A stretch of DNA of 64,000 nt from Fratercula arctica. Taxonomy: Eukaryota; Chordata; Aves; Charadriiformes; Alcidae. Location of the stretch: contig CANTUZ010000006.1 in assembly GCA_947846985.1 (NCBI GenBank), forward strand, positions 48,527,207-48,591,206, in the 5' to 3' direction. The notes beneath the pieces are model-generated. The model did not search any database. It was not told the origin of the DNA and saw only the letters and a program-made list of their open reading frames with translations. The position numbers were made by a program, and so were the translations under genes. This document shows positions 52,033 to 64,000 of this stretch, one piece after another. Position 1 is the first letter of the stretch. Each line of letters opens with the position of its first letter.

Positions 52033-55000
52033 TAACCATTTGTCTCTGTCATTTGCGGTGGAATAGAGTTAGAAAACATCGTCTTTCGTTGAACGTGGCT
52101 GGCAAAGTACACATGGTGAAATGTCCAACCTTAAAATAAACATATTTAGGTAACATATGACGCGGCCAGTCTCAAGTCGAACTTAAAAGTTAGTCAGACC
52201 TGAATGCTTCATATGAATTATTATTTTTTTTTAAAGTATCTGAGTTTATAAATGGGCATCTTTTGCTTGGGTGTAAAAATATGAAAGCTGTGTTTAGAGC
52301 TACATTTTCTCCGTGTTGATGTATAAGCGCTACTAGTTTGAGGGATGCCTGTAGGAAGGGTGAGCTGAGCTTTTCTGCAGCAAGACCTGCAGGAGTGCTG
52401 GGCTGACACCTGCAGCTCCTGAATTATGGTCGTGCATCTCGCATACTTCCTGCTGTGACAACTCAGTTGACACATCTGCTCTGTTTCCTCTTGAAAACCC
52501 CAATTTGTATTTTTATCTTACTGTAGCTTTTGTTAGGAAGTTTTGTCAGCGAAAAGATCCTGCCTGTTGGGATTTGTTACTTGCCAAGTGAAATAAGATC
52601 TTGGATTATCTTGTTTTATCCTCTTTACTGTCTTCACTGGCTGCCATCCTGTATTTGCTTTCCAGATATATGGGGGGTGCACTAAGGGGTCATCATTTCT
52701 GTTTGCTTTCCTAGCTGAGGTAGTATAAATCTCAATACGTATTTCTGAAATATAAAAATTGCAATTTCACTGCTAACTGTTTTCTTTCTCCTTTTTAAAA
52801 TATTGTGCGTTACTTCCAATGATGCAGAGGTTTTCCCATCTTGGTTTCTTTGTCATTTTAGCAGTGTGGGTTTGTTTTCATCACTTCAAACACTAATAGA
52901 ATCTACAGGAACACTTTGCAAATGGCTTTGGGTCTGGAGGATCCTTCTTAAAAAAATCCCTTTATGCTTTGTGAATATCTTGGTATTTATAGCACATCAG
53001 TTACTGTTTCTAACAGTCAAATGCAACGGTTGTGTATTTTCCTTTTGTGTTTGCCCAAACATTATGTTTGCCCATAACGTTATTGGTAACGTGTGGAAAT
53101 CTTGTAATGAGTCAGAATTGGGAGAGTTGCATGATGCTAACCAACTCATTTTATGGACTATTAATTTAATTTCAAATTTTGGACTGTAGGAAATATGAGG
53201 GTTGGTAGAAAGTCAGATCCTTAAGTTTCTCATCCTGAAGTCCACACGTTTCAACTTCTCTTTCTTAAAAGCATTGAAGCTTTTTAGTCCAAGGGGGAAT
53301 TTATTCCAGAGAGGAGAAGGGAGGGAGTTCTTGTTTCCTTTGGGAGAGAGACTTCTCTCCGTCTCCTGTGTTTTGTGTACCTCACATGCTTCTTTCCATA
53401 TTGGGTCTCATGGTCATTATCTCCATACGGCCTCTGTTCAGGGCTCTGTCAACCCAGCAACTTCAGGTTAAATTTTGTTGTTGAGAAGTGAAATGGACGA
53501 GGGTAGGTCCTAACCTCCGTGATGTAGGCTTTAACTTTTCCATGGGCAAGTAAAAAGAACGAATGAATGGGTTTGGCTTCTCACATTTATCACTTAAAAA
53601 ACTCAATATATGATATTTTCTCATTGTAGCTAATAAGAGTAACTGTAATGAGAGAAAAGTATGGTTGTGGCCTTTGAGATTTATTTCATGAAAATAAATG
53701 TGTTGCTAACAAATTCACCAGATTAAAGGAAATCAAATGATCCGGGAAAAAATCATTGATGTTAATACCAGCAACACGTATACCGCTTGCAGTTACGTTT
53801 CAGAGCAGTTTTATCTACGATTGAGTTCTGCAGCAATGAGGACCCTACACCCTGTATGTGCTCATCACTAGGGCTGGACCTTGGCTTTGGCAAAGCTCAA
53901 AGCTTGTACTTGCGCCAAAGAATGACTTTCTGTGCACAATTTTACGGGTGGACCTTTAGGATACCTACCATCCTGACAAAACTCCAGATGTTTTCTTTTA
54001 TTCTTCAAATAGTCCACCCAAATTGTCTTAGATCTAGAGTTTTGCCTAAAAGGGAAATTTCCTTTTTTGTTTAGGCTATGGATAAATCAGTAGTCATCTA
54101 ACCTCCCCCACTTTCCGTCCTACACAGTAATCGCTGCTATTTAGACTAATGGAAGTAGGAAAACTTTAAATGAGAAGTAGCAGATGGTGGCTGTTGCTGT
54201 GTTCAGCCATCAGAGGGTGACTTGATTGCTTGTAGTGGAACTAAAAGTTGCATATTTTGAATATCTTACAGTGGGTTGTGATTGCAAAATCATGAGGTTT
54301 TCCTGCAGAAAGGTATTCTTGTAACAGCTACTCATAATCTGAATAATTTTCTTTCAAATGTGACACATCCTTAGTAGAAAATTTCTATTGTGTCTCACAT
54401 AATCAGGTTGAATTGCTAATATTGCTTCAATACTGCTGCTTCATTGTATCTCATTTGTATATTTGCTGGAAGTTCAAGCAACTAAAACCATTAAGTTACT
54501 GCAGTCTGGCTACCAGCGGAGCTACAGCTCTACTTTTGTGTTGACAAGGTTATTTGTAGAATAGCGAGACTCATTTTCTTTGACCACCTGTCACGTCCAT
54601 TCATCACATGGCCATTGTATATGAGCCATCCAATTTGTGCTTTCTGGTAACAGTCTAAACAGCATTTGTGAGTTAAAATCTGAGCATTTGTGATCTGAAA
54701 TCTACTTCAAAAACCTACTTAGTGCCATTGTGATGGATGGTGCACTTTACTACTTCTCTATAATTCATCAGGCCCTGAAAAGGTGACACTGTTTATCCAT
54801 CGCGGTGACAAGCAGGGCAGCGTACAGTTCTGGAGAGAACTGTCTAGTCGGTTTTGAAACAAACATTGGAGCAGTTATGTAAATAATATATTGTAGACTA
54901 GGTCAGTCTAAGGAAAAAATGACATAAGGGAGATATATTTTTATTAAAACTTAAATATCAGCTACCTTTTATAGACTTTAAACCTTTTGTCTGCTTGATG

Positions 55001-56637
55001 AAAACAGGAAAGCCACTCTAGCCAGCAGAGCACATGCATAAAGGGAAATTACACTGCATCCAACGTATGTGTTAGAGCGGAATGTGTTGTCTAGCCGGTC
55101 TCTGAGTGAGTGTAGTGGGATGAATCTGAATGCGCTGCTCCCTGCCTTCATGGCGCGGGGTGGTCTGAGAGCTGTCACCGGTGGAGGGACGAGCTGGGGA
55201 GCCATCGGCGAGAGGAGGTGTGTGTGAACCCCCCGAGACCCAGCGTCCTCCTTTCAGCACCGCGTCGGTAAGTGGTGTCAGCGTGGCTGCATATTGTAGC
55301 CCATCTGTTAACACACACGGCAGTGATCCCCCGAGTGCAGCCAGGTGTAAGCGAGGACACGTCCTGGCTGGAGGTGTGGCAGAGGCTGGTGGTGCTGGGG
55401 TCACCTGGGCGGCTGGTTTAAAGCAGGGCCTCTGAGGACAGCACAGGAAGAAACAAGCGTTCAGTTTTGGTGTCACAGTGTTCATCTGCTCTGTTTCCTT
55501 GTTCTTTAGCAACTGTAAAGAGAAAAATCATAGCAGATGTAATGGTTGGTGCGTTGGGACAGCGGTCAAGGATGTCCCGGTTAAAGCAAAATGAAGATTG
55601 CATTTACTTTGTATTCCCTGATTCTCTGCAGTTATGCTTGTGTGACCTAAGTTTTCTCACCTTCCTTTCACCTTAAATTTAGTCACTCTCTGCTTTATGG
55701 AAGCGTTAAGGAACTTTTCACAATCCTAAATCTACTTTAATACTCTAAACAGAGATACTTAATGTCCTCTGTTATGTGGCATTGCCTCCAGTACCCTCTT
55801 CTTACTCTTCAGGAATAACTGGCTCCTGAATGTACCAAATCCCTGTTGGTTCCTTTGCTGTTCCTCTGCCCTTTCCTATATATTCTTTCCGTTTCAGGAA
55901 CCAGGGGAGGATGCAAGAACAGCATAAGTAGTGGCATGTTCTTGAAATGGGAATGCATATGCAGGGAGGGATTTGATGGTTTCGTGGACGGAAATGAATT
56001 ATCCCAGTCTCCAAGGCAGTTCTCCCAACACCTGACCACGTGTCCTTTGTACTTTGACCCCTCCTCTCTCCCTGTTCTCTGACTGCTTGGACTCCTCTGC
56101 TACGTAACCTCACTTCCCTGCCTTCGTCCACGTTCCCTGACTGATTCTACCCCTTTCTCTGTTCAAAGTGTCTGCTGATTTTAGACATTTGTACTCCCAG
56201 CTCAGCCAGTGATATCTTTGATTAGTTTTGGAAGGGCTGCAGGGAGCAGACAAGTGAGAATGCCGACTGTTTGCCTCTATCTACAACATGCAGAAGAGAT
56301 TCTCTGCATCTGCTGATGGCATATCAGCCTGCTCCGGTTCATTTGTTTTGGTGACATTTTCTCAGCTAAATGAGAACCCACCGCAGAGATTAATGCAACC
56401 TGAAGCAATACGAGAAGTACAAACCCATCTGTTAGGCTCACTCAGGGATCTTCCCGCCATTCTTCAATCTTGGCAAGATGGGAATACGGGAAGCGGGGCT
56501 CGGATTGCTGTCAGATCCTCTTTCACAAGGAAGGGGGCTGGCTCACTTCTTAGCAGATACCCCATTTTCTTATGGCTGTGCAGAGATGTCTCGTCTACCC
56601 ATCCAGCCCCTTCTTTCTCTGGTCCTTCACTCTGCAG
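52033..56637. other. Downstream NAALADL2 intron; no gene seen
   Basis: Intronic sequence. The frame at 52803-53189 (128 residues) is unsupported by homology. The GC-richer part near 55.1-55.4 kb is listed separately. The next expected NAALADL2 exon is not present. Confidence 0.65.
55131..55290. other. CpG-rich patch with donor-like site
   Basis: About 13 CpGs occur in 160 bases (for example CATGGCGCGGGG and CACCGCGTCGGTAAGT) in an otherwise CpG-poor intron. The last motif has a full GTAAGT donor at 55268, preceded by a short acceptor-like CCTCCTTTCAG (55247-55257). It could be a weak alternative promoter or first exon, or old GC-rich debris. The antisense frame over this region (55072-55512) shows no family similarity. 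Confidence 0.35.
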
Positions 56638-57027
56638 GAAGATGGGGTTGTTCAGCCTGGAGAAGAGAAGGCCCTGGGGAGACCTTAGAGCCCCTTCCAG
56701 TCCCTAAAGGGGGCCTACAGGAGAGATGGGGAGGGACTCTTGATCAGGGAGTGGAGCGATAGGACAAGGGGTAACGGTTTTAAACTGAAAGAGGGGAGAT
56801 TTAGATGAGATATTAGGAAGAAATTCTTGACTGTGAGGGCGGTGAGCCCCGGCCCAGGCTGCCCAGAGAAGCTGTGGCTGCCCCGTCCCTGGAGGGGTTC
56901 AAGGCCAGGTTGGACGGGGCTTGGAGCAACCTGGGCTGGTGGGAGGTGTCCCTGCCCAGGGCAGTGGGGGTGGCACTGGATGGTCTTTAAGGTCCCTTCC
57001 AACCCAAACCATTCTATAATTCTACGA
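56638..57027 (+). mobile_element. CR1 LINE 3' region, about 390 bp
   Basis: It runs from GGTTGTTCAGCCTGGAGAAG through the GGAAGAAATTCTTGACTGTG segment, GCCCAGAGAAGCTGTGGCTG, the GGACGGGGCTTGGAGCAACC block and TGGTCTTTAAGGTCCCTTCC to the tail CATTCTATAATTCTACGA. The 3' end is complete and the 5' end truncated, in the same orientation as the host gene. It is the same subfamily as the 1-103 and 21.3 kb copies. Frames at 56288-56762, 56715-57095 and 56827-57189 overlap it and are not genes. Confidence 0.95.
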
Positions 57028-58348
57028 AGATGGAAGTCTTCCTCTCCTCTACCACCTGTTCCTCTAATCTTTCCCGCTCCTTGCAGGCTGCCCACTTGTG
57101 TGCCCTACTGTCCCCTCCCCTCTCTGCTGGGTCTTTACAGTCCTGCAGCACTGATTCCTTGCAGTACTTGCAGCTCTCTATATTTCTAGCTCTGCACCAA
57201 AAGGTTACGAGTCCCTCTGGAGGGACAATGTGTGGGGAAATCCTTGACCTAACAGCTTGCTTTCATTTGATTTGGTTTCATTGTGCTGGAAATGTGATTA
57301 GTGCACCCTTATTATCTTTTATCTTCCCTCTAGCTAATCAGTGGTAATTGCCTTAACAATATTTCTGAATTAAGATTGGTGTCAGCGGGTTGGTTTTAGA
57401 AAATTTTAAAATCTTCCCAGGTTATTTTTATCCCTAGGCAAAATTGCCAAAGGAGCCTTCTGCAGCGTGCTCACTTGCACGTCTTGAATTCCAAAGGCAG
57501 AGAGTGCATATAATTCAGATTAAATAATCACAGCATCTCACCCTAAGTCTTTCAGTCATTTTTAATGGCACATTCGTGCAAAATATCAAGCTAGAGGGAA
57601 TCTTGATACATGTGTGCATTTAATTCTTTTAGGCACGCCAATTTAGTTCATTATTATCTTTATTAACATTTTCTAAAATTTCTTCTCTGAAGAGACGCGT
57701 ACTAACTAAAATGAATCCCTAGCAACTGAAATCAGTTTGCAGATGGTTAGGGCTATAGGTTGAATAACACATACACACAAATGAGAAGAATCATGTGATT
57801 TTTGTAACATTTAGACATTTTAGAGGAGCTTTATTTATCTTTTATTTATAGAAGAGTTTCTCAGAAACCTCTCCCACAAATAATCATAATTTAGACCACT
57901 GCTCTGCATACCAAGTAGGCACAGCAAATTTTCAAGACAATCTCACTAAGAATATGGATTTTAGAATAGACTTGACCTTTAAACAGAAAACAGCATTCAA
58001 CATTAGCTACAGCATAGCTGCCACTCCGTTATAATTACATATAGGAAGCTGTGAAATGCAATGTGAAGGTTATAGAATTTAAAATTGCAGTCAAGGACTA
58101 TGAAAACGATCATTGAAGAGATGTCCTGCAGAACATCCTGTCAGTGTTCTGGCACATATCACATAACCATTTGTAAATAAAGTTGTACAGTTCCTTACAA
58201 ATACTAGTAGTTCATCGTGCAGAAAAGCCCGGTTAATATTGCTGCAAGATTTTTCTATCGTCGAAGGGCAGGGTTTCAAAGATGCAAATGGCTTCTGCTG
58301 CAAAACCTTTTGCTGTTTTATAATTGCCAGTCAATACTGTACTAACTG

Positions 58349-58378
58349 TACTAATATTTTAATAATTAAATATTAGTA
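58349..58378. repeat. Inverted repeat, 11 bp arms
   Basis: TACTAATATTT and AAATATTAGTA are exact reverse complements around an 8-nt loop in a very AT-rich stretch. No flanking target duplication was recognised. Confidence 0.8.
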
Positions 58379-58659
58379 ATGACATTTTAGTAATAACATC
58401 ATTAATAATAAATGAGGTGGGTTTTTTTTTCAAATGCACAAAAAGCAAAAGGTGAGGCATCTTGGTATCTACAGATGTAACAGATCACTGAGCACTTCCA
58501 CGCCATTGGCGTCATCAGCTAAAGGCATTTTTCAGTAAGGCCTCTGGAAAATATTTGAAAGGGAGCAATGCTGAACCATAAACATTATTCATATTCCAAT
58601 TGCATGGGAAAAACTAGAGGGTGCAAACACTGAGGACTTGGGAAATGGACTTGGGGCTT

Positions 58660-58720
58660 TATTCAGATTTTAGTGCAAGTAAAATTCTTACTGAAATCAA
58701 TGGGAATTACATCATTTTTA
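58660..58720. mobile_element. Possible ancient amniote interspersed repeat
   Basis: GCTTTATTCAGATTTTAGTG and CTTACTGAAATCAATGGGAA resemble the 'actgaagtcaatggga ... ggatttggccc' phrase of an old repeat widespread in reptile and bird genomes. The family name is not certain and the match is short. Confidence 0.35.
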
Positions 58721-60578
58721 ACCAGAGTTGAATTCTGTCTGTTAGTAGCCACTGTGGGAGAATACAAGTGGAAGTAACTTCTGTAAATGCATGGATCTCC
58801 AGGAAATATTTTTCTCTTTAATTACTTTGTTGTGTAATTTAGACCTGGCAAGTTGCAGTCAGCTGTGCAGTTCAGTCCATACCTACCCAGTTACTCTTCT
58901 TTTATGTGCACTTTTTGTTAATGGTATTTGGTGCAAACCTGAATACAAAGGTACCTTAAGTCAAGGGGAAATGTTTCTGCCAAATACAAGGCACATTTTG
59001 CTTAGGTAGTGCTATCTTATTGGCTCCCTGTAGTTTCTTTTATATCTTCTTAGTAAATTTGAGCCTACCAACAACATACCTGTGTTTTTTCTATTTGAGT
59101 TTGCAAAGGCAGTGTCCTCCACAGAGGAGGAATTCCAAGCAAAAAGCTGCTGGTAGCTCTTTAGTTTGGGTTTTTAGGGATCGTTTTCTTTTAAATTTCT
59201 CCAGTATTTTGAAGGTTTAAAACTGCCTTGAAAGAATCTTGCTTACACCAAAAATAAAAGCAAAAATTTCCTCCAACAGAGAGACTATAAAGCAAATATT
59301 ATCAGCTGTTTAAAAATTGCTAGGATGAGAAAAACAACAAAAGAAACAACTGCAATTGATATAATGAGAACAATAACAAAACAGTTTTGTATTTATATAA
59401 TACCCAATCCTTGTCCCTAAAACTACTTTTATATAACTTCATTGTTTAAAACGATGTAGTTTCATGCATAAAATATAAAGAACTGTTTAAAATGCTACTC
59501 CGCTTTCTGATAGTTATGAGTGACCGCAAAATACAATATTGATTAACCTATTGCTTGTTCTCATTTTTTAGTTTATTTTTGAGGAAGAGGAACAAGAATT
59601 AAAACCTCTTAAGGAACATTAGCAATACAAAAGCTTCTGTAGTTGAAGGCGGATCACGCTTTACTGTGCCTATACATCCTGTACCTGGGACCACGGCCGT
59701 GAGATTCTGACCCTGCATCCAGGCATCACTTGGTCATCTGTGAGAATATGGGTTAGAATCACTGTAGTAAAACACATTCGGGGGCAGGGGGGGAAGAACA
59801 AATCACTTTTATGACATACTGCCCTTGATTATTTTTGAAAATAGAGAAAAAGTCTAAATAACGGTGGTGTCTCTTGTGAATTAGAGCTGGCAGCTGAAAA
59901 GAATCAGGAGCAACTATTTTAATCTTGGATGCAGCGTGATAAATCCTGTCGTTTGAAGCTGCAGGAGTTATCTGTATCTACCAGTATAACTTTTACAGTC
60001 AATATTCGACAACATTTTTTTTTAATCTTAAAAATTGATTTCTTCTAATGTAACAATATCAGCTTATTGAATGCTTTTCTACAGGACTCTTTTTTTTCTC
60101 ATTGTTAAAATCTTTTTAATATTTTGAAATTAAAGTAACATTGAAAATCCAAAACAAGTCTGAAGATTTCCGGGCTGTGTTAGGAAGTGGTGCTATGAAG
60201 TCCAAATACAGTCTTCTAAGATGACCACTTTGAAAGAGTGGAAATAAGTTCCTGCTAGAAAAGAAAAATACGTGACAGGTTTTCAATGTAATCTGAACTA
60301 GTTGAGGGTAAAGCTGCCATCATATGAATAATTTGGTAAGGACAGATTTTAACGGCTTGTCTGACTTCTTTGTTGAAGAATTTTGGTATAAAAGAGCAAA
60401 GGATGAACCCCTCTAGAGACTGCTTTGAGGAATGCTATAAACTTGGACGCGGAGCCTTCATAGTAAGAAAGACGAAAAAGTGAAGAAGGCCTCTCTGAGA
60501 AAACCCTTTGAAGCAAATGTCCTTTGAAAGCCTTTCAGGGCAGGATGAAAAACTGTGCAGCTGTGATACAGCTAGTTG

Positions 60579-60594
60579 AAAAAAAAAAAAAAAA
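60579..60594. repeat. A homopolymer (16 nt)
   Basis: Uninterrupted A-run preceded by GCTAGTTG. Confidence 0.95.
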
Positions 60595-63500
60595 TACAAG
60601 AACTGAATTCTTAAAAATGTAAAAAAGAATCAAATATATTTTAAAAAGACCCAGTTACTAACCATAGGTGAGGCTGAATTTGGTGCCCAGGTGCGGTTGG
60701 CAGAAGTGCATTGGGTGTGTATGTGAACTGTCAAAACGCCAGAGCCTGTTCTCTGGCTGGACTAAAATGTCCTGAGAAAAAGCTTTCGTTCAGAATTTTA
60801 CTTTTAAGCTGGTTGGAAATACAGCACTTTTGACTGTGCCCACCAGTTACAATCCCAGGTGAGAACTATCTTTATAAATAATTAAAAAAAAAAATAAAAA
60901 CCAGTGCAAACTAAACGGAGCTGAATTCTACCTTTTTCTAGAATTAGGCATTCCTAATTTTTTCTGTCTAATATGCTGTGTGTTCCACTAAATACAAATA
61001 AATCTCACGTCTAACACTTCATGTAATGAATATTAGATACTGTGTTTATCTCATTCATTAAAAGGGCCTTAATGTGAATTAGCCATGAGATACATCAGTT
61101 CTATTCTCATAATTATTTATTAAGTTCCTGTGCTCTGCGGTTCAAAGAGAAGGTGACTAATCAATCACCAGCCTGTGACGGGCCCAAGAGTAGGTGTGTG
61201 CGAGAAAGAAGATGCTTCAAGGAATTTATCTTCCTTCCACTGAATTATGTTACCGTATAGAGTTAGTCTCGTCTCCTGGAAGATGCACAGCTTGGCACTG
61301 ATGGCTTTGAGGGGCAGACAGAGGTGAATGAGGGTAGCAGAGGTCTGGCAATGGCTTCAACTGCTGGAGAGCAAAGCTGCTTAAACATGCGAGAGAGCTC
61401 CTGCTGCGGTGTCATCCGGGAGAGATGTTCCTCCCACTGCAGGTCACTGCTTGCCAGGCATGGTCGTTATTTGGGGAGTATTTTAGAGGATGAAGTAGTA
61501 TGAAAAGCTAAAAAGTACATTACTGGCAAAAGAACCACTATATCATTCTTCTAGCCAAAATTTTTATTCCAAATTCTTTTTTTTTTTCTCATGTCTTTGT
61601 CCATGTTGTCCTTTTACCTATAAAACTTCTACATCTTAAGGCTAAAAGAAAATACTCCAATCGTGTAATGACACCAACTAAAAGTCTAGAATGAGAAATG
61701 GTATCAGCATGGGTAGTGTTGGGCTCCGTATCTGGTGGGTAAGACCGACTCTTTTGGTTCAGGTCTTCCCCTGATGGCTTCATTGCTGCTGTCTTAATGC
61801 CCATACAGTTGCTCTGCCTGAAACAAACTTTCATAATTTTTCAGTTTTCTCTGCAGACAATGAAAATAATTTCTTCGCAATATATAGTGTTTGTAAAGCG
61901 GGGACCAAAAATGTAAAACCAAATGAAGACGTATGTATCGGTAGATGATACAACTAATGAATATTTTTAATGATGACGGTTGTGCATTCTTTGTCTCATC
62001 TGTTGAATTTAGTCTCTTGTGTTAGTTGAAATTCAGGAAAGGGACCACTTGAAGGCGGACCAATAAGGAAATTTCTGGTCGGATCAGAACGGATGAGAGT
62101 GCATACTGACCTCCCTGATTCTAGTTTCGTTGTTGATTGTTCAACACCCCGGGGAGGAGGGATCGTAACGAGGGAAGAGACAGAATTGAGTGCAGATTTC
62201 TATAGTAACTGACAGTTCTGTAATAATGTCCCTAACTGCTTTTGTTGAAAACTGTACCGTAAAGTACTATTGCTACAATAATTCTGAGCACTTCTCTACT
62301 GCTGTAAGGAGGCTGACCTGGATTCCAGGCTGTGTGGGAGACGAGGGAAGCTCTGTTCAGATCCAGTCCCAGAGCTCTGGCCGAACTGCACTGATGGAGA
62401 AGCTTTTGCATTACCGGTGAAATCAGCGGTATCGTGTCAGAGGTCAGATTACTCCTCCTGCCCCATCAAGTTGTCCAGATTCTGGTATCCTTTCAGACTT
62501 CCCTGTACGTTTCAGATAATGTCAATATTTTTCCGTCTTTCCTTTTGAGTTACAGTTTAAGGGAGGCCACTGTACAAGGTGAACAATTCCCTGGGCCCTT
62601 TTATAAAAAGAAACAGTTTTGGTCTGTTGTACGGGATTTTTTCTCTCTCCAGGATTTTCCGTTCCTGCTGAGAGTACAGGAACCAAGTTCACAAATTCTT
62701 TGTGGTGTTCCTGCCAACACTTAGCAGAGACGAATGATCACAATTTTAAATTTGTGCGTGCAGTATGGCACAATTCAGGAAAACCTTCACCCTAAGCTTT
62801 GGAAGAACTTAGGAGAACGGCAAGCTACTGATAACGCTATAGCAAGGACAGCTGGCAGGGCCCTATCCTGAACTTGCATTCAATCCGTGCTGTTCTTCAT
62901 AAAAATAAAGCATTTTGAAAATGGCGGTTTGCTATTTCTGAAAGAAAAGATAAATGGTGCTGCCATATAGGAACTTTTAGATGACTAAGTGGTGAACAAT
63001 ACAGTATCACAATCAATGACCAAATGGCAACTGCAAAATATTGTGGGCATTTTTAAAAACAAAATTTGAAAGCCTGGAACAACAAAGAACTGTTTTTTCT
63101 TCCTGGTATGATTTTACCTGAACCACACACTACATGTCTTTTGTAAGATAAGTCTTCTTTCTGTAATGTTAGGTGATTGAAAAATGCAAATATGTACTTG
63201 TTTAATCACATAGAGCTGTGCTGTTCTTACATACAGCCTTCTTTATCTTTGTCTTGCTCGATCATTTGGGCCACTTGAATTCATTATTGCTCTATATTCC
63301 CTATTTTCATTTGTGTCCTTTCATCCAAACGTATTTGTAATTTTAGAATGTATTTTCCCCCAATCCTTTTTCTAAAGAGGTAATTCAGAGACCTGTACAT
63401 CTGTGCAACGACTTAAAACAACAGAATTCACATCAGATAGGAAAGATTTCCTTTTCCTTTTCATAGCGAAGGTTGTTTGCTTCTCCAGGTTTGATAAAAT

Positions 63501-64000
63501 GCCGCTGCAGCTCTCAGGTTTGTGTTTACAGCACTGTGGGGTTGGGCATCTCTCTGCTTATGCTCAAGTGCATGATGCTTGGCCGAGCAAGGGCTATAAG
63601 CACTCTGTGAAAGAGCATTTATTATACTCTGGAAAACAGTGTTCTCACTGACATTTCTGCAAGTTCAAGTGTTCTCTCGATGCAGTGGGTGACCTCCTCT
63701 TGTACATGCGCGTGATTATCTGCATCTTTGAGGTTGATGGCTATTTTATCTTTCTGTATCTATGTACTTGAATAACAACCACTTTTGTTTTATGTGTTCG
63801 CATAGCAAGCATGCACAGAAATACAGCCAGCCTATATATTTCAGTGCATTGTGCATGCACTAGTATGAGCGTTGATGTGGAAACAGGCTTCTCATCCTAT
63901 GAAAATAGTATTGTTTCAAAATGCGTTTAAAATTGTGGCAAAAATTAGAAACCTGAAAGTTCTAAGGCTATTTTCTAGATATTTCTGCTTTAACACAGCC

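Larger units (their letters stand above)
57028..64000. other. Downstream NAALADL2 intron to window end; no gene seen
   Basis: AT-rich intron without recognised exons. It contains an 11-bp-arm hairpin at 58349-58378, a phrase at 58660-58720 that resembles an old amniote repeat, and an A-run at 60579-60594. Several stretches (for example 57480-57720 and 61030-61190) look unique and unrepetitive; conservation cannot be judged here. Confidence 0.65.

Noticed and set aside
52803..53189. 128-residue hydrophobic frame on the + strand, 0.8 kb after the second exon
   Set aside because: Checked as a possible next NAALADL2 exon; it has none of the expected AEVIDVSYGM-like sequence and looks like T-rich intron translated into Phe/Leu/Cys.
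55072..55512. 146-residue open frame on the minus strand
   Set aside because: It arises from the GC-rich patch (few stop codons by composition); Pro/Ala/Thr-rich with no family signature.
56288..57189. Four frames of 94-139 residues around 56.3-57.2 kb
   Set aside because: All overlap the sense CR1 3' region; long because CR1 3' sequence is GC-rich and stop-poor.
1..64000. CRISPR arrays, bacterial operons or viral genes
   Set aside because: No regularly spaced direct repeats, no ribosome-binding-site-led dense coding, and no viral protein similarity; base composition and repeats are those of avian nuclear DNA.

Overview
This window is vertebrate nuclear DNA, almost certainly from a bird. 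It is AT-rich and almost entirely intronic, and it carries several copies of the CR1 non-LTR retrotransposon, including the typical avian CR1 3' end (tail of ATTCTATGA-like repeats). The CR1 subtype, with its 'gaggggttcaaggccagg' 3' region, looks more like that of neoavian birds than galliforms, but the species cannot be fixed from the sequence alone. There is no sign of operons, bacterial genes, CRISPR or tRNA.

One protein-coding gene is supported: the avian orthologue of NAALADL2 (N-acetylated alpha-linked acidic dipeptidase-like 2), on the + strand. Two exons are visible. The first (4551-5052) encodes the cytoplasmic N-terminus, the single transmembrane helix and the start of the extracellular stalk. 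The second (51756-52026) encodes the next 90 residues of the ectodomain. They join in matching phase (AG|A, Arg165 counted from the Met at 4559). The intron between them is 46,703 nt. The window also holds at least 4.5 kb of the upstream intron and at least 12 kb of the downstream intron. About 255 of roughly 795 residues of the family are encoded here; the upstream leader exon and the downstream M28-like domain lie outside.

Layout: 1-4550, upstream intron with a CR1 tail at the left edge and a decayed CR1 reverse-transcriptase piece near 2.76-3.0 kb; 4551-5052, exon; 5053-51755, giant intron with a sense CR1 at 21.3 kb, an antisense CR1 and a second-family sense CR1 at 31.6-32.5 kb, an ancient CR1 at about 41 kb, and many long T homopolymers; 51756-52026, exon; 52027-64000, downstream intron with a 390 bp sense CR1 at 56.6-57.0 kb and a small CpG-rich patch at 55.1-55.3 kb.

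I found no new biological system. The observations most worth checking are two CpG-rich patches associated with good splice-donor sequences (about 16.7-17.3 kb and 55.1-55.3 kb), which could be unannotated exons or promoters; inverted CR1 copies on either side of each coding exon; and a strong excess of long T-runs over A-runs on the transcribed-sense strand.
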